From assembly GCF_040958095.1 (NCBI RefSeq), contig NC_091193.1, positions 21,771,047-21,835,046 of the forward strand: 64,000 bases of DNA, given 5' to 3'. The DNA is from Procambarus clarkii (Eukaryota > Arthropoda > Malacostraca > Decapoda > Cambaridae). The position numbers and the translations under genes are program-made. Within the stretch, counting starts at the first letter, position 1. The number at the start of each line of letters is the position of its first letter. Shown one piece after another: positions 25,801-34,600 of this stretch. The notes beneath the pieces are model-generated. The model was not told the DNA's origin. It did no database searches and worked only from the letters and a program-made list of their open reading frames with translations.

Positions 25801-28800
25801 AAGAGTGCTGATTGGATATGTTGCTCTTTAGTGTGGAAGACCTGATGCATTGTATTCATTGGAATATTTTTAACTGCTTTCATCACATATTTCTTCCTGG
25901 CTGATGGCTCCTCACTCCATGAAAGTGAACAACATGAAAATAATAATAATTATATAATTAGAAAATAATAAACTGGGTTTATTAACCTATTTACATAGTT
26001 TAAGCCATATCAGCCAATCCACAGTCAAGTCTATGGTTACACATGATTTTAAAAGAATAATCAGCTACTAGAAACAATTCTTGATTCACTTCATTCATGT
26101 AATGCTTCCAGAAGTTCATGTAAAGTAGTTGGCCATCATCTCATACCATTCTTCTTTCCTTAGAAGGCCAAATTCCTCCTTTATCAACTCATTCTCTTAC
26201 TCCTGTTCTCTCCATTTTATCCAATTTCACTATTCTTATTTCCTCTAAATGTTGTATTGCATTAACCTGACACAAACATTCCTGCCTTCAAATCTTTAAA
26301 ACATCTATAATCTTTCATTTATTTACCTTCAATTTCACACAGCAATACATGCCGGCCATTGTTTTCTAGCCAATCAGCAGGAAAGAGCTGACAAAGACTG
26401 GTCTAATGCCCAATCTTTCCAAGGATATGGTGTTATTTGTACCTTAATGTGGTGGGCAATGGTGTTGACACATAGGCAACTTACTTCGAGGATCATTAGC
26501 AAGGTAATTAACCAAACAACTACTTTTGTATCGCAAACCCATAATCTGCCTACAGAAAAGACTGCCATGGCATTTTCATTGAATCAAAATTTTGTATACT
26601 GTACTGGGTAATTAAAAAAAATTGTTAATATGTAGCCCAAGCATATTTACAATTATTAATATTCATAAAGGCTACAAATTAATTAATAAATAATCTATTA
26701 CCCATTAGTTACCATTCTTATCATTACCTTCATGGTTAGACCATCATTCCTAATCAGTATGAACATTTCAAACTACTGTAGTATGAACCCAAAATTTTAT
26801 TTTAGTCTCTACAAAATGCCTAGTACTGGTTTTAAAAACAACTCAACCACCATGCGATAATTACATGAATCTCCCTTATAACCAACAAATTTCAGACAGA
26901 ACTGACTCAAATTTATGTTCAAAGTTAAAATAAATATTAATTCTAGCTCTACCCTATTAAAATACAATATTCTGTAGTTTACAGACCTGAAATGCCATCT
27001 TCTCTGTTTCCCAAGCTTTTTCTAGGAGTTCTGATTTCATGGCAGAGGAATCTTGAAATTCTTGTAACTTATCAAGATTCTTTTTGTTTTCCCTTTTCAA
27101 CTGAATATTTTCAGCCTCAAGAGTGTTTCTTTCAAGCAGTAATTTTTGTTCCAGTTCTTGAAGACAGTCCACCTCACTAGACGCAACTTTCAACTGTCTC
27201 TGAAGACTCTCGATCTGTTTGTGGTGAATGTTAGTTACTTGTGTTATAAATACAAAATAGATCATTTAATATGTATACATGTTTGCAACAGAATTCTTTA
27301 CAAAATAAAATAAACTTAGTAGCTAACACATTAGGACATTCAATTATGAAAATAATAATTAACATCAAATTGTTCTAAATTTTAATTGTACTGAATTACA
27401 AATTGCAAACAAAAGATCATAAAGCCTTATAAAGGATTACAAAGGAATTTAATCAGCAATAGAAAAGTACAGTACATTCAGGTAAGGCTTCTTGTTAATG
27501 AAAAACATATGATGGTACAAACAATAAGAGGGGCAGATCTAGGGCACAGTACAGTTCTCGTGTAAGCCAATGTTTCATGTACAACATACAAACTATTACT
27601 CTGAATCATATCACTTGACAACTGGTTCCATATATTTACTAATAAATTAAAGAGAACATATTCTGCTTCGTTGAAGTTAAACCGTTTGCCTAATCAGTAA
27701 TTTTGAAGTTACTGAATAAACCTAAAAGTTGTAAGCTTAACCTCTTGACAAATCACTAAAGCAAATCCCCCTGGAGAGCAGCTCATGTATATGAGCAGGA
27801 GAACCACCGAAGAGTACACTCAGAACTGTAACCCAACCTAAACATGTGAAAGCTTAATTTATGGTTGAAACACCAAAACAAACACCTTCAGAAAGCAGGA
27901 CATGCTGGATGTGTATAAAAGACATCAAAGCAATATATATTAAATTAAAATGAGAAAACAAAGAATACTCACCTTAGTAGTAAGAGCCACTTTCCCTTCA
28001 GTCAGATTAGCCACCATCTCCCGCAAAGCACTGGATTCTTCCTCCACTTTCTGGGGTATCGCTGCTGACTCTGCATTTTTTGCAGCAATCTTTACTTGTT
28101 TTAATTCCAAAGCAATTTCTGTATCATAAAGAACATTTGATTCAGGTCTTAAATTGTTTAGCAAAAATTCCTACCAATATTGAATTGCATAATTTTTTAT
28201 ATAAAAATGAACATTGTTAAAAAACTTCCCCAGAGTTATTCAGGCTGATATGAATATATTAGACTTTGGCATCAATGTGCATGGAGTTCTAGGCCTACCG
28301 GGGACCACAAGCCAGAACCTGGTCCCTTTAGAAAGGCACAAGGAGCAATGGCTTATAGAAACCCCAGTGTGGTTGGAAGTATTCTGTCTGCCATCGACCG
28401 GGTCAGGCACCCAGAAAGGTAAGCCGCCTCAAAACAAACCCTTATTCTGGTTAACATTGCTACTGAAATCCGAACTAGTGGACAGATCTCCCCAAATGAA
28501 AAGAGCAAACGAGCATGATGTCACCACGTCACCGCGCCACTGTCTGTGCAACCCCCCTCTTCCCGGGAAGGGGGAAAGGGGGGGGACTATTCACAATCAG
28601 CTGTGAATAGCTAATTGACTGTGAATGCCTGATTGACTGTGAATGCCTGACTGACTGTGAATGCCTGACTGACTGTGAATGCCTGATTGACTGTGAATGG
28701 CTATTCACAGCCATTTCCCCATGTACTGTGGGGTTAACATAGTCTTCAAGACTTGTGCTTGAGAACAGGCTATTACTCAAGCACTGTTTCTCAATAACAT

Positions 28801-31334
28801 TGTGGATATAGTCTGACCATAGTAATTTCCCTACTGTAGTTTGATATATGATAGTCTTCATAGAATCCTGTGAGTGCAGTCAAGGTCTGCAGTTTAACAT
28901 CTGCATATTACTGCATTCAGAGAGAACAGGCTTCACAAAAAGACAAAGAAAATACATGAGCATAGAGTAATGGTCTTTAATGTATCATATGCCATGAATA
29001 GTAATGAAGTTTTGGATAAGTGCAACAAGGCCACATTGAGTAAAAAAAAATGAGAAAAGACTAAAGAATTCAATTAGAGAGATTTTGGGTGATCCGTTAC
29101 AGCAAACTGTCACAAGTGGATCACCTCAAAAGCATAGCCAGAGGGAGTTATATTACACCAGCCAAATTCACAATAACGTTCAAATACATTTAGAAATGTT
29201 TAAAAAATTTAAGAATTAGAATATGCCTCAATTATTTGGTGCCCATGTTTCAAAAAACACAAACATAATGGAGAAGGCATTAAACATGTTACTAAATGGC
29301 TAATAAATTAAAAAATAACAATTATGCAGAAAGATAGGAGGCACTAAATATACCAAAATTAGAAAACAAAGAGGTGATATGATCACGTACAAAATCATGA
29401 TGGGAACTCACAACCTTTATAAGAAAGATATCTTGAAATATGCAGCATTAAAGATATAAGATACAGATTCAAATGATGAAAACACAGTTGTAAAACAAAC
29501 AAAATGCTCATGTGCAAACAGTGGTAGACAGATGGAGCATATCACTAGTGGGAGTAGTGTGTACCATCACCATTTGAGGCTTCAAAACAATATATGATAA
29601 AGAAAATAAGGAACCCAAAACACCAGAAGCTTAGCTCTCTTTCTGTAGTAAACTTTGGTAATTGTATCTTCTGAAAATCTATAGCCCCAATGCCTTACTT
29701 TATGCCATGAGATCCACACACACACACACAAAGCCACCGAGCTTGAAGTTGGTGTCAACCGAGCTCTTCAAGTTGTGGTCAAGAGATCTTACCTAACGGC
29801 GCAGGTGCAGGTATCTGGGAGTATGTTAACGGTGTTCCTACAACAGTAAAATAAATCAAGGAGATAAAATTTGTAAAAAAAAAAGCAACAAATTAGCACA
29901 GGAGCTGAAACAGTTGGGCAAACCTTAAAGTTATTGGCCACCTTTGTCAACGATAGAACATCCAACTGACTTAATCTCACTGAACACCAATCAAAAGAAG
30001 AACCGGATGAAACACATGTATAATTTAAAAATTATGAGTTAATCAAGAGTCAATGAGCACAATTATAGAAGGGAAAAATGGGGCTTAAGCAATTAGTAAC
30101 AGTAATTTAGGTACAATTAGAGGAAATACTGAATGGTAAGCTAGGCTGGTAGTAGCTGCAAAGTAAGAAGAGGCAAAGATTAATGGTAGAAGTAACAGTA
30201 GTTAGAAAACGTAAAACAGAGATAAAACATAGCTATGTCAAGTTACCAAACATAAGAACATAAAGAAGAAAGCACAAGAGACCAAGGATATCAATGCACA
30301 AGTGATCATGAGGGAGGGTGAGAAAATAAAATACAGAAGCAAAATGGAAAATATCCTTATCATAAACAAAGACACTATATTTTGCTGCAACTGGACAAAT
30401 AGACAGAGAGGAGCCTAAATATGAATATATAGGATATGAAGTTGACATTGACAATTTTTATATACACTTTATTGTAGGATTTTGGCATGATTTAATTAAT
30501 AGCATGATTCCATCACCAGTTTTATTTTTGTTGTCACTAATGAAAAAAAAAAAAAAAGAGTGTAAGCTGGAAGTGCATAATTGGCCTATAGTTTTTATTT
30601 TCTGTACCTAACTAGGATTTTATTATGCCTGTATAAAACTTTCATCTATGACTAGAGCCTCAAGGTCTGAGAATTTGTCGTGTATGCATTTTCTCCACTT
30701 CAACATTTTTCTGCTTTTGCACAATATTCACCATGTTTACTACCCCATTCATTTTATTCAGGAACTATATAAATAAATAAAAACTAATGCAGCCTTCAAT
30801 TATTATTATTAATCATATCATTTTATGGGAATTTAATGAAAACTTACCATCTTTTGCAGTCTTAGCCTTCTGAGCTAGAATTAACAGGCTTCGACATTTA
30901 GTAATGAGCTCTTCGCGTGACAGCTTCTCAAGACTTCCTCCTCCACCTCCAGTAGTTCGGCCAGATGCCTTTCCCTCCCCTTGATCCCCAGGGGGAGCGC
31001 TGATATCACCATTGCTCTCCTATATGCAAAGAATGTAAATAAATAAATAAATATTACAATGTACATTACATGTCTAAAACGTGACAAGTGTGTGTGTATG
31101 ATCACCATGGTTGTGAGTGACGACTACACAGTCAAGCATGCCACAAAACGCCAGACTCTCGACTGGTCAGGTAAACCACGTATAATGTCACAATGAAGCT
31201 TAACACAAGGCAGTTACAGTAAGATTTCACTATAGACACTTATTCATTTATAACAATGAGCCTAAACTATTAAAATCGTGGATTCTGAAGAAAAAACATA
31301 TAAATTACAAGATAAATGTAATAATTATTACCAT
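1829..31334 (-). CDS. GCC2: GRIP and coiled-coil domain-containing protein 2 (golgin GCC185), 3' end outside the window
   Basis: Trans-Golgi golgin; the family tethers endosome-derived vesicles and binds Arl/Rab GTPases through a C-terminal GRIP domain. Coding exons in transcript order: 31332-31334 (ATG), 30848-31019, 27973-28118, 26987-27214, 22700-25363, 21147-21392, 20631-20810, 18641-18802, 14861-15028, 13672-13839, 11408-11608, 10999-11214, 10202-10309, 9065-9163, 8284-8374, 8004-8139, 5792-6017, 4648-4953, 1829-2002. All junctions are AG/GT and all phases agree, giving about 1,898 residues (human protein about 1,680 in full). Residues 31-55 (SLEKLSREELITKC... AQKAK) match the conserved GCC2 N-terminus (LPKEDLIKFAKKQ... 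IQKAK). Near the C-terminus DKLWQLKN, VREEGE and LEQLINSP match human QLFQLKN, TREEGE and LEQLLNSP. The middle is almost all heptad coiled coil. The GRIP domain is not in the window. I am confident of the identity; the 5' UTR and exon 1 are inferred from splice phase. Confidence 0.93.
2721..2883. repeat. 28-bp minisatellite, 4-5 units
   Basis: Units of the form CTGCCTGCCCACTAGCCAGC plus CAGTC with two linking bases repeat at 28-bp spacing. The last unit decays into a C run. It lies in the GCC2 intron between 2003 and 4647. Confidence 0.85.
3175..3345 (-). repeat. DIRS terminal-repeat fragment
   Basis: TAGGCCATTGCTCCCTGC, CTCTCTGAGGGG, GGTTCTGGCTCATGGT and GGGCTCCCCACAGAAA occur in the order seen in the reverse-oriented DIRS terminal repeats elsewhere in the window. 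Only this end is present. Confidence 0.75.
3346..4647. other. Remaining GCC2 intron sequence, nothing recognised
   Basis: AT-rich intron DNA. I see no coding exon, RNA gene or clear element here. The segment around 4491-4521 contains a short GGGACGTCGGGACGTGGGAC repetition. Confidence 0.5.
6109..6160. repeat. 18-bp direct repeat, 3 units
   Basis: CTACAGACAAGTGAAAAA occurs about three times in tandem within about 100 bp of the acceptor of the GCC2 exon at 5792-6017. Confidence 0.8.
6477..6601. mobile_element. End fragment of a pogo/mariner-like DNA element
   Basis: The segment contains GGAACGGATTAA twice, TTTCTTATGGGAAAATTTG and the terminal GAGGTACCACTG followed by TA. This is the GGTACCACTGTA type of end seen on Tc/mariner-superfamily elements. 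No matching opposite terminus with a TA duplication was found, so it is treated as a solo or truncated end. Confidence 0.5.
6856..7918 (-). mobile_element. DIRS-derived non-autonomous inverted-repeat element
   Basis: It begins with AAAACCAGCGTTGAATGTAA and ends with GGGGCTCCCCACAGAAAA, the two joined-end motifs of the DIRS element at 48438-54799 in reverse. Its arms pair over a long distance: AGCCAGAACCTG, GGAGCAATGGCC, TGCCATCGAC, CACCCAGAAA and TAACAAAACAAACC on the left recur as reverse complements at 7640-7860. The centre (about 7290-7480) corresponds to the subterminal region near 48960-49020 of the full element, but no coding domain remains. It is an old, internally deleted relative. 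Confidence 0.8.
8613..8761 (-). mobile_element. tRNA-derived SINE
   Basis: Read on the minus strand, the head is GTCCCTCTGGCGCAGTGGTA (A box TGGCGCAGTGG). The B box GGTTCGTATCC lies at 8691-8701, followed by a non-tRNA body ending ATGGGTACCCGGTTG. No CCA-ready acceptor stem is seen, so it is not a functional tRNA gene. Confidence 0.75.
9496..9693 (-). mobile_element. tRNA-derived SINE, same family as 44698-44876
   Basis: On the minus strand the sequence reads CCATGTCGTGGCACAGTCGA (A box region) and then CTCTCGGACATAGATTTGAA plus CCCTC (B box). It is preceded by a conserved non-tRNA head with GGTTTGTGTCTCGGAGAGGC and ends CCTTGTGGATTTGTTCA. The plus-strand copy at 44698-44876 has the same architecture. 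Confidence 0.75.
10497..10782 (-). repeat. DIRS terminal-repeat fragments (two pieces)
   Basis: Piece one has CTGAAAGAGGGCAGGATTCTGG and TGGTAGACCATG. Piece two has CGTGGTCCCCGGTAGGCTGA, GATAGCTCCAGGTAGCCTCC and GGGCTCCTCACAGAAAA. A short inverted junction (ACGAGCTAAAGCTCGT) at about 10665-10680 suggests rearrangement between the two pieces. Confidence 0.65.
11742..12816 (-). mobile_element. DIRS-derived inverted-repeat element with a nested LINE piece
   Basis: The left end AAAACCAGTGTTGAATATAA and the right end GTAGGGGCTCCCCACAGAAA match the reverse-oriented DIRS termini. The stretch at 12250-12310 (CCTAGGGAAGGATGCC, GCGCATGCAGCCC) is the reverse complement of 48985-49020 in the full element. 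The left arm is interrupted at about 11955 by LINE sequence. It is an old copy without intact coding regions. Confidence 0.78.
11960..12185 (+). mobile_element. LINE 3' coding remnant nested in a DIRS relic
   Basis: Conceptual pieces such as NIRGPRQLNTLPIHIRGITG and a downstream PTAWLTSPATRRP segment match the C-terminal tail that I recognise from non-LTR reverse transcriptases common in decapods. The nucleotide motif CCAACAGCCTGGTTGACCAG is part of the same family tail. It interrupts the left arm of the surrounding DIRS-derived element, so it is the later insertion. Confidence 0.6.
13232..13283 (-). repeat. Short DIRS right-end fragment
   Basis: CAAAACACAGTGATGAATGT, AATGAAATAC and GTTTTCTGGGGGGCCAC align with the reverse-oriented end motif AAAACCAGCGTTGAATGTAA, TGAAACGCC, ATTTTCTGGGTGAGCCC. 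Confidence 0.45.
15158..15385 (+). mobile_element. TTAA-flanked MITE, copy A (228 bp)
   Basis: Perfect terminal inverted repeats CCACTGCACTGTGCA / TGCACAGTGCAGTGG are flanked by TTAA at 15154-15157 and 15386-15389. The interior has no open frame. The same terminal repeat bounds the 1.17-kb element at 60953-62122, and an inverted, more diverged copy lies at 1431-1669. The TTAA site suggests mobilisation by a piggyBac-type transposase. Confidence 0.85.
15504..18089 (+). mobile_element. TTAA-flanked non-autonomous DNA element carrying a minisatellite
   Basis: The ends are CCCCTTAACTGCG at the left and CGCAGTTTAAGGG at the right, with TTAA at 15500-15503 and 18090-18093. The first 280 bp (GAAATAAATTCTCTGG, CTTTGGCTGCTATGG, GTTGCCGCGAATATA) and the part from about 17100 to 17900 (GTGCTGTGGCTAGCGCTGTGAA, AGGCGATGCTGTGGTCAC) match the element at 60953-62122 in reverse complement. 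About 1 kb of the centre is a 24-bp tandem array absent from that copy. No transposase frame was recognised. Confidence 0.75.
16023..17056 (+). repeat. 24-bp minisatellite, about 43 units, with 456-bp higher-order period
   Basis: The unit is GGGCCAACAGCAGCTGCC followed by TCGTAT, with variants (CAATAG, CCGCAT, GGGTCA, ATCGG). The variant pattern repeats exactly 456 bp apart (19 units): the CCCCGTAT variant ends at 16180 and 16636 and the ATCGG variant lies at 16351 and 16807. A 22-bp direct repeat containing CATCAACACATTCAGAACAC flanks the array at 15999-16020 and 17069-17090. The unit length is a multiple of three and lacks stops, so several frames on both strands stay open; these are not genes. 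Confidence 0.95.
18094..18420 (+). repeat. Fragment related to the TTAA element at 55879-56768
   Basis: ACCAAAATGAAAGACCTAGG, GACGAGAATGAGGTGACCAA and TTGCGAATACA also occur, with small differences, at about 56430-56680 inside the larger TTAA-site element. It directly abuts the right end of the element at 15504-18089. Confidence 0.55.
19200..19370 (+). repeat. Unclassified interspersed repeat, copy 1
   Basis: The segment with CTACCGAGAGCCAGGACCAA followed by GTCTGGCTCACTC is shared in reverse complement with 47640-47830 (GAGCCGGATTTTGGTCCTGG, TTCTCAGTAGG). Neither copy has visible terminal repeats. Confidence 0.5.
19477..20204. mobile_element. Non-autonomous pogo/Tigger-like DNA element
   Basis: Terminal inverted repeats CAGTGAAACCTCGATTTGG at the left and CCGAATTGAGGTTGCACTG at the right are flanked by TA (19475-19476 and 20205-20206). 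CAGTG-AACCTCGATTT ends are characteristic of the pogo/Tigger branch of Tc1/mariner. At 728 bp it is too short for a transposase and I see no such frame. It contains a pyrimidine-rich stretch of CTCCC and CTCTCTC tracts at 19700-19835. Confidence 0.78.
21599..22330 (-). mobile_element. DIRS relic, one terminal repeat plus internal sequence
   Basis: It starts with AACCAGCGTTGAATGTAATG and continues through GAGCCCCGGAGGCTCC, GGCACAGGGAGCAATGGCC, TGCCATCGACCGAGG and CACCCAGAAAGGTAAGC, the order of the reverse-oriented DIRS right terminal repeat. The opposite terminal repeat is missing, and the right border (about 22330) is a guess. Old and broken. Confidence 0.65.
22700..25363 (-). CDS. GCC2: GCC2 giant exon 5 (888 codons of coiled coil)
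   Basis: A single 2,664-bp phase 0-0 exon, flanked by TTTATAG before GAAAAAG and by ATACAG followed by GTTAGAG, encodes about residues 184-1071. It is rich in E, K, L and Q with continuous heptads, as expected of a golgin rod. About residues 616-757 (minus strand, roughly 24065-23640) form a less charged, leucine/serine-rich island containing MSLTSLCKNVYPSLSK and DILNIVEALEQV. This resembles the human GCC2 segment around LYGFLKEMGSEV and DVVNVLQAVGESL, so it looks like a conserved folded break in the rod rather than an insertion. Confidence 0.93.
25364..26986. other. GCC2 intron 4, no element recognised
   Basis: AT-rich intron of 1.6 kb. I found no coding exon, tRNA-like head, terminal repeat or tandem array in it. 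Confidence 0.5.
28226..28585. mobile_element. Solo DIRS terminal repeat
   Basis: TTCAGGCTGATATG, GACTTTGGCATCA, GGCCTACCGGGGACCAC, GGAGCAATGGC, CTGCCATCGACCGG, CACCCAGAAAGGTAAGC and CGCGCCACTGTCTGTGCA occur in the same order as in the left terminal repeat at 48438-48872. This is the relic closest in sequence to the whole element. No second terminal repeat or coding part is nearby. Confidence 0.78.
28590..28712. repeat. 18-bp tandem repeat with palindromic ends
   Basis: TGATTGACTGTGAATGCC repeats about five times. The array opens with CTATTCACAATCAGCTGTGAATAG and closes with GAATGGCTATTCACAGCCATT, so each border can fold back on itself. It starts at the G-rich inner edge of the solo DIRS repeat. 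Confidence 0.8.
28950..29590 (+). mobile_element. LINE reverse-transcriptase C-terminal remnant
   Basis: The degraded plus-strand reading contains EYASIIWCPCFKKHKHNGEG (compare the LINE RT tail LEYAVQAWSPHLKKDIDKLE) and, further on, RGDMI-like and VVDRWS-like pieces, the order expected for the RT thumb and C-terminus of CR1/RTE-like elements. Many frame changes; clearly dead. Confidence 0.5.
29793..29837 (-). other. Candidate 45-nt cassette exon in GCC2 intron 2
   Basis: The minus strand has a pyrimidine-rich acceptor (TTTTACTGTTGTAG) and a consensus-like donor (GTAAGATC) exactly 45 nt apart. The enclosed sequence is open in phase 1-1, the phase of this intron, so inclusion would add 15 residues (TPLTYSQIPAPAPL plus one) without a frameshift between KTAKD and IALELKQ. 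Neither neighbour needs it, because exon 2 and exon 3 already join in phase. No homologous segment is known to me in other GCC2 proteins. Confidence 0.35.
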
Positions 31335-31440
31335 GAAGTGAGAAAATTCTAAGTTTTCCTCTTGGCTGACATATCTGTTTACGTGGGACTGGGGCGGTTG
31401 TGGTCCCACGTCGCTCACCCTCAATACTCATAGAAAACGA
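31332..31440 (-). promoter_or_regulatory. GCC2: Inferred GCC2 exon 1 / 5' leader ending in the start codon
   Basis: Exon 2 opens in phase 0 (GAG AGC AAT) without its own usable ATG. The first upstream donor that supplies an in-phase ATG is at 31332, where the minus strand reads CTTCATG directly followed by GTAATAATT. Joining them gives MESNGDISAPPGDQG, very like the human start MEDLVQDGVASPATPG. The start codon would therefore be the last three bases of exon 1. The transcription start is not visible; 31440 is only a nominal upper bound. Confidence 0.6.
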
Positions 31441-31654
31441 AAAGGATTCTTTTTTTTTGTACAGTATAGATTAATAATAATTTACATAATTGCTGCTTAT
31501 GATTGTTTATGAATTATTAAGATTGTTCATAAATTATTAAGTTGCTTAAATTAGAGACTGCACTTGTTGTCGATCTAGAGTCCATTGATGACGTTCATTG
31601 TATTTTCTAACTAGCGCATTAAAACTGTAACTTGTTTAGCTTACCTAATAAGTA

Positions 31655-34600
31655 CCTAATTTCCTCCTCGCCGTTTTCAGTAATTGGCATTTTCTGTACA
31701 AAAAGCCGTAATTTGAAAATGAAAATAGGTGCAGAGAGTCAGAATTCGGCTCAAAATCACGCTCAGGAGTCAAATTTCGGATATTTCAGATATTTTGAAA
31801 ACTGCAGGGGGGTTTGGGCAAAATATGACCCCTCTCCGTTTTCAGTAATTAGCATATTTTCAGTATAAAAAGTCGTAATTTGAAAATGAAAAAAGGTGCA
31901 GAGAGTCAAAATTCGGCTCAAAAACCACACTCAGGAGTCAAATTCCCGACATTTCAGATATTTTAAAAACTGCAGGGGGGTTTGGGCAAAATATGACCCA
32001 TCGCCGTTTTCAGTAATTGGCATATTTTCGGTATAAAAAGTCGTAATTTGAAAATGAAAATAGGTGCAGAGAGTCAGAATTCGGCTCAAAAATCACACTC
32101 AGGAGTCAAATTTAAGACATTTCAGATATTTTGAAAACTGCAGGGGGGTTTGGGCAAAATATGACCCATCGCCGTTTTCAGTAATTGGCATATTTTCGGT
32201 ATAAAAAGTCGTAATTTGAAAATGAAAATAGGTGCAGGGAGTCAGAATCCGGCTCAAAAATCACACTCAGGAGTCAAATTTCCGACACTTCAGATATTTT
32301 GAAAACTGCAGGGGGGTTTGGGCAAAATATGACCCATCGCCGTTTTCAGTAATTGGCATATTTTCGGTACAAAAAGTCGTAATTTAAAAATGAAAATAGG
32401 TGCAGAGAGTCAGAATTCGGCTCAAAAATCACACTCAGGAGTCAAATTTCGGACATTTCAGATATTTTGCAAACTGCAGGGGGGTTTGGGCAAAATATGA
32501 CCATTTCGCCGTTTTCAGTAATTGGCATATTTTCGGTACAAAAAGTCGTAATTTGAAAATGAAAATGGGTGCAGAGAGTCAGAATTCGGCTCAAAAATCA
32601 CGCTCAGGAATCAAATTTCGGACATTTCAGATATTTTGAAAACTGCAGGGGGGTTTGGGCAAAATATGACCCATCGCCGTTTTCAGTAATTGGCATATTT
32701 TCGGTGTAAAAAGTAGTAATTTGAAAATGAAAATAGGTGCAGAGAGTCAGAATTCGGCTCAAAAATCACCCTCAGGAGTCAAATTTCGGACATTTCAGAT
32801 ATTTTGAAAACTGCAGGGGGGTTTGGGCAAAATATGACCCATCGCCGTTTTCAGTAATTGGCATATTTTCGGTGTAAAAAGTAGTAATTTGAAAATGATA
32901 ATAGGTGCAGAGAGTCAGAATTCGGCTCAAAAATCACGCTCAGGAGTCAAATTTCCGACATTTCAAATATTTTGAAAACTGTAGGGGGGTTTGGGCAAAA
33001 TATGACCCCTCTCCGTTTTCAGTAATTGGCATATTTTCGGTACAAAAAGTCGTAATTTGAATTTGAAAATAGGTGCAGAGAGTCAGAATTTGGCTCAAAA
33101 ATCACGCTCAGGAGTCAAATTTCCGACATTTTAGATATTTTGAAAACCGCAGGGGGGTTTGGGCAAAATATGACCCATCGCCGTTTTCAGTAATTGGCAT
33201 ATTTTCGGTGTAAAAAGTAGTAATTTGAAAATGAAAATAGGTGCAGAGAGTCAGAATTCGGCTCAAAAATTACACTCAGGAGTAAAATTTCCGACATTCC
33301 AGATATTTTGAAAACTGCAGGGGGGTTTGGGCAAAATATGACCCCTCTCCGTTTTCAGTAATTGGCATATTTTCGGTATAAAAAGTCGTAATTTGAAAAT
33401 GAAAATAGGGGCAGAGAGTCAGAATTCGGCTCAAAAACCACACTCAGGAGTCAAATTTCCGATACTTCAGATATTTTGAAAACTGCAGGGGGGTTTGGGC
33501 AAAATATGACCCCATCGCCGTTTTCAGTAATTGGCATATTTTCGGTACAAAAAGTCGTAATTTGAAAATGAAAATAGGTGCAGAGAGTCAGAATTCGGCT
33601 CAAAATTCACGCTCAGGAGTCAAATTTCCGACATTTCAGATATTTTGAAAACCGCAGGGGGGTTTGGGCAAAATATGACCCATCGCCGTTTTCAGTAATT
33701 GGCATATTTTCGGTGTAAAAAGTAGTAATTTAAAAATGAAAATAGGTGCAGAGAGTCAGAATTCGGCTCAAAAATCACCCTCAGGAGTCAAATTTCGGAC
33801 ATTTCAGATATTTTGAAAACTGCAGGGGGGTTTGGGCAAAATATGACCCATCGTCGTTTTCAGTAATTGGCATATTTTTGGTACAAAAAGTCGTAATTTG
33901 AAAATGAAAATAGGTGCAGAGAGTCAGAATTCGGCTCAAAAATCACACTCAGGAGTAAAATTTCCGACATTTCAGATATTTTGAAAACTGCAGGGGGGTT
34001 TGGGCAAAATATGACCCCATCGCCGTTTTCAGTAATTGGCATATTTTCGGTACAAAAAGTCGTAATTTGAAAATGAAAATAGGTGCAAAGAGTCAGAATT
34101 CGGCTCAAAAACCATACTCAGGAGTCAAATTTCCGACATTTCAGATATTTTGAAAACTGCAGGGGGGTTTGGGCAAAATATGACCCATCGCCGTTTTCAG
34201 TAATTGGCATATTTTCGGTGTAAAAAGTAGTAATTTGAAAATGATAATAGGTGCAGAGAGTCAGAATTCGGCTCAAAAATCACACTCAGGAGTCAAATTT
34301 CAGACATTTCAGATATTTTGAAAACTGCAGGGGGGTTTGGGCAAAATATGACCCCATCGCCGTTTTCAGTAATTGGCATATTTTCGGTACAAAAAGTCGT
34401 AATTTGAAAATGAAAATAGGTGCAGAGAGTCAGAATTCGGCTCAAAAATCACGCTCAGGAGTCAAATTTCCGACATTTCAAATATTTTGAAAACTGTAGG
34501 GGGGTTTGGGCAAAATATGACCCCTCTCCGTTTTCAGTTATTTGCATATTTTCGGTGTAAAAAGTCGTAATTTGAAAATTAAAATAGGTGCAGAGAGTCA

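Noticed and set aside
28119-28170. Upstream acceptor at 28171 for GCC2 exon 3
   Set aside because: It would open the exon in phase 0, but exon 2 ends in phase 1. The acceptor at 28119-28120 gives the right phase and a better match to the family (KTAKD joined to EIALELKQ).
29789-29980. Additional GCC2 exon around 29935-29971 (minus strand)
   Set aside because: Possible AG/GT borders exist, but exons 2 and 3 join in phase without it, and it is incompatible in phase with the better 45-nt candidate.
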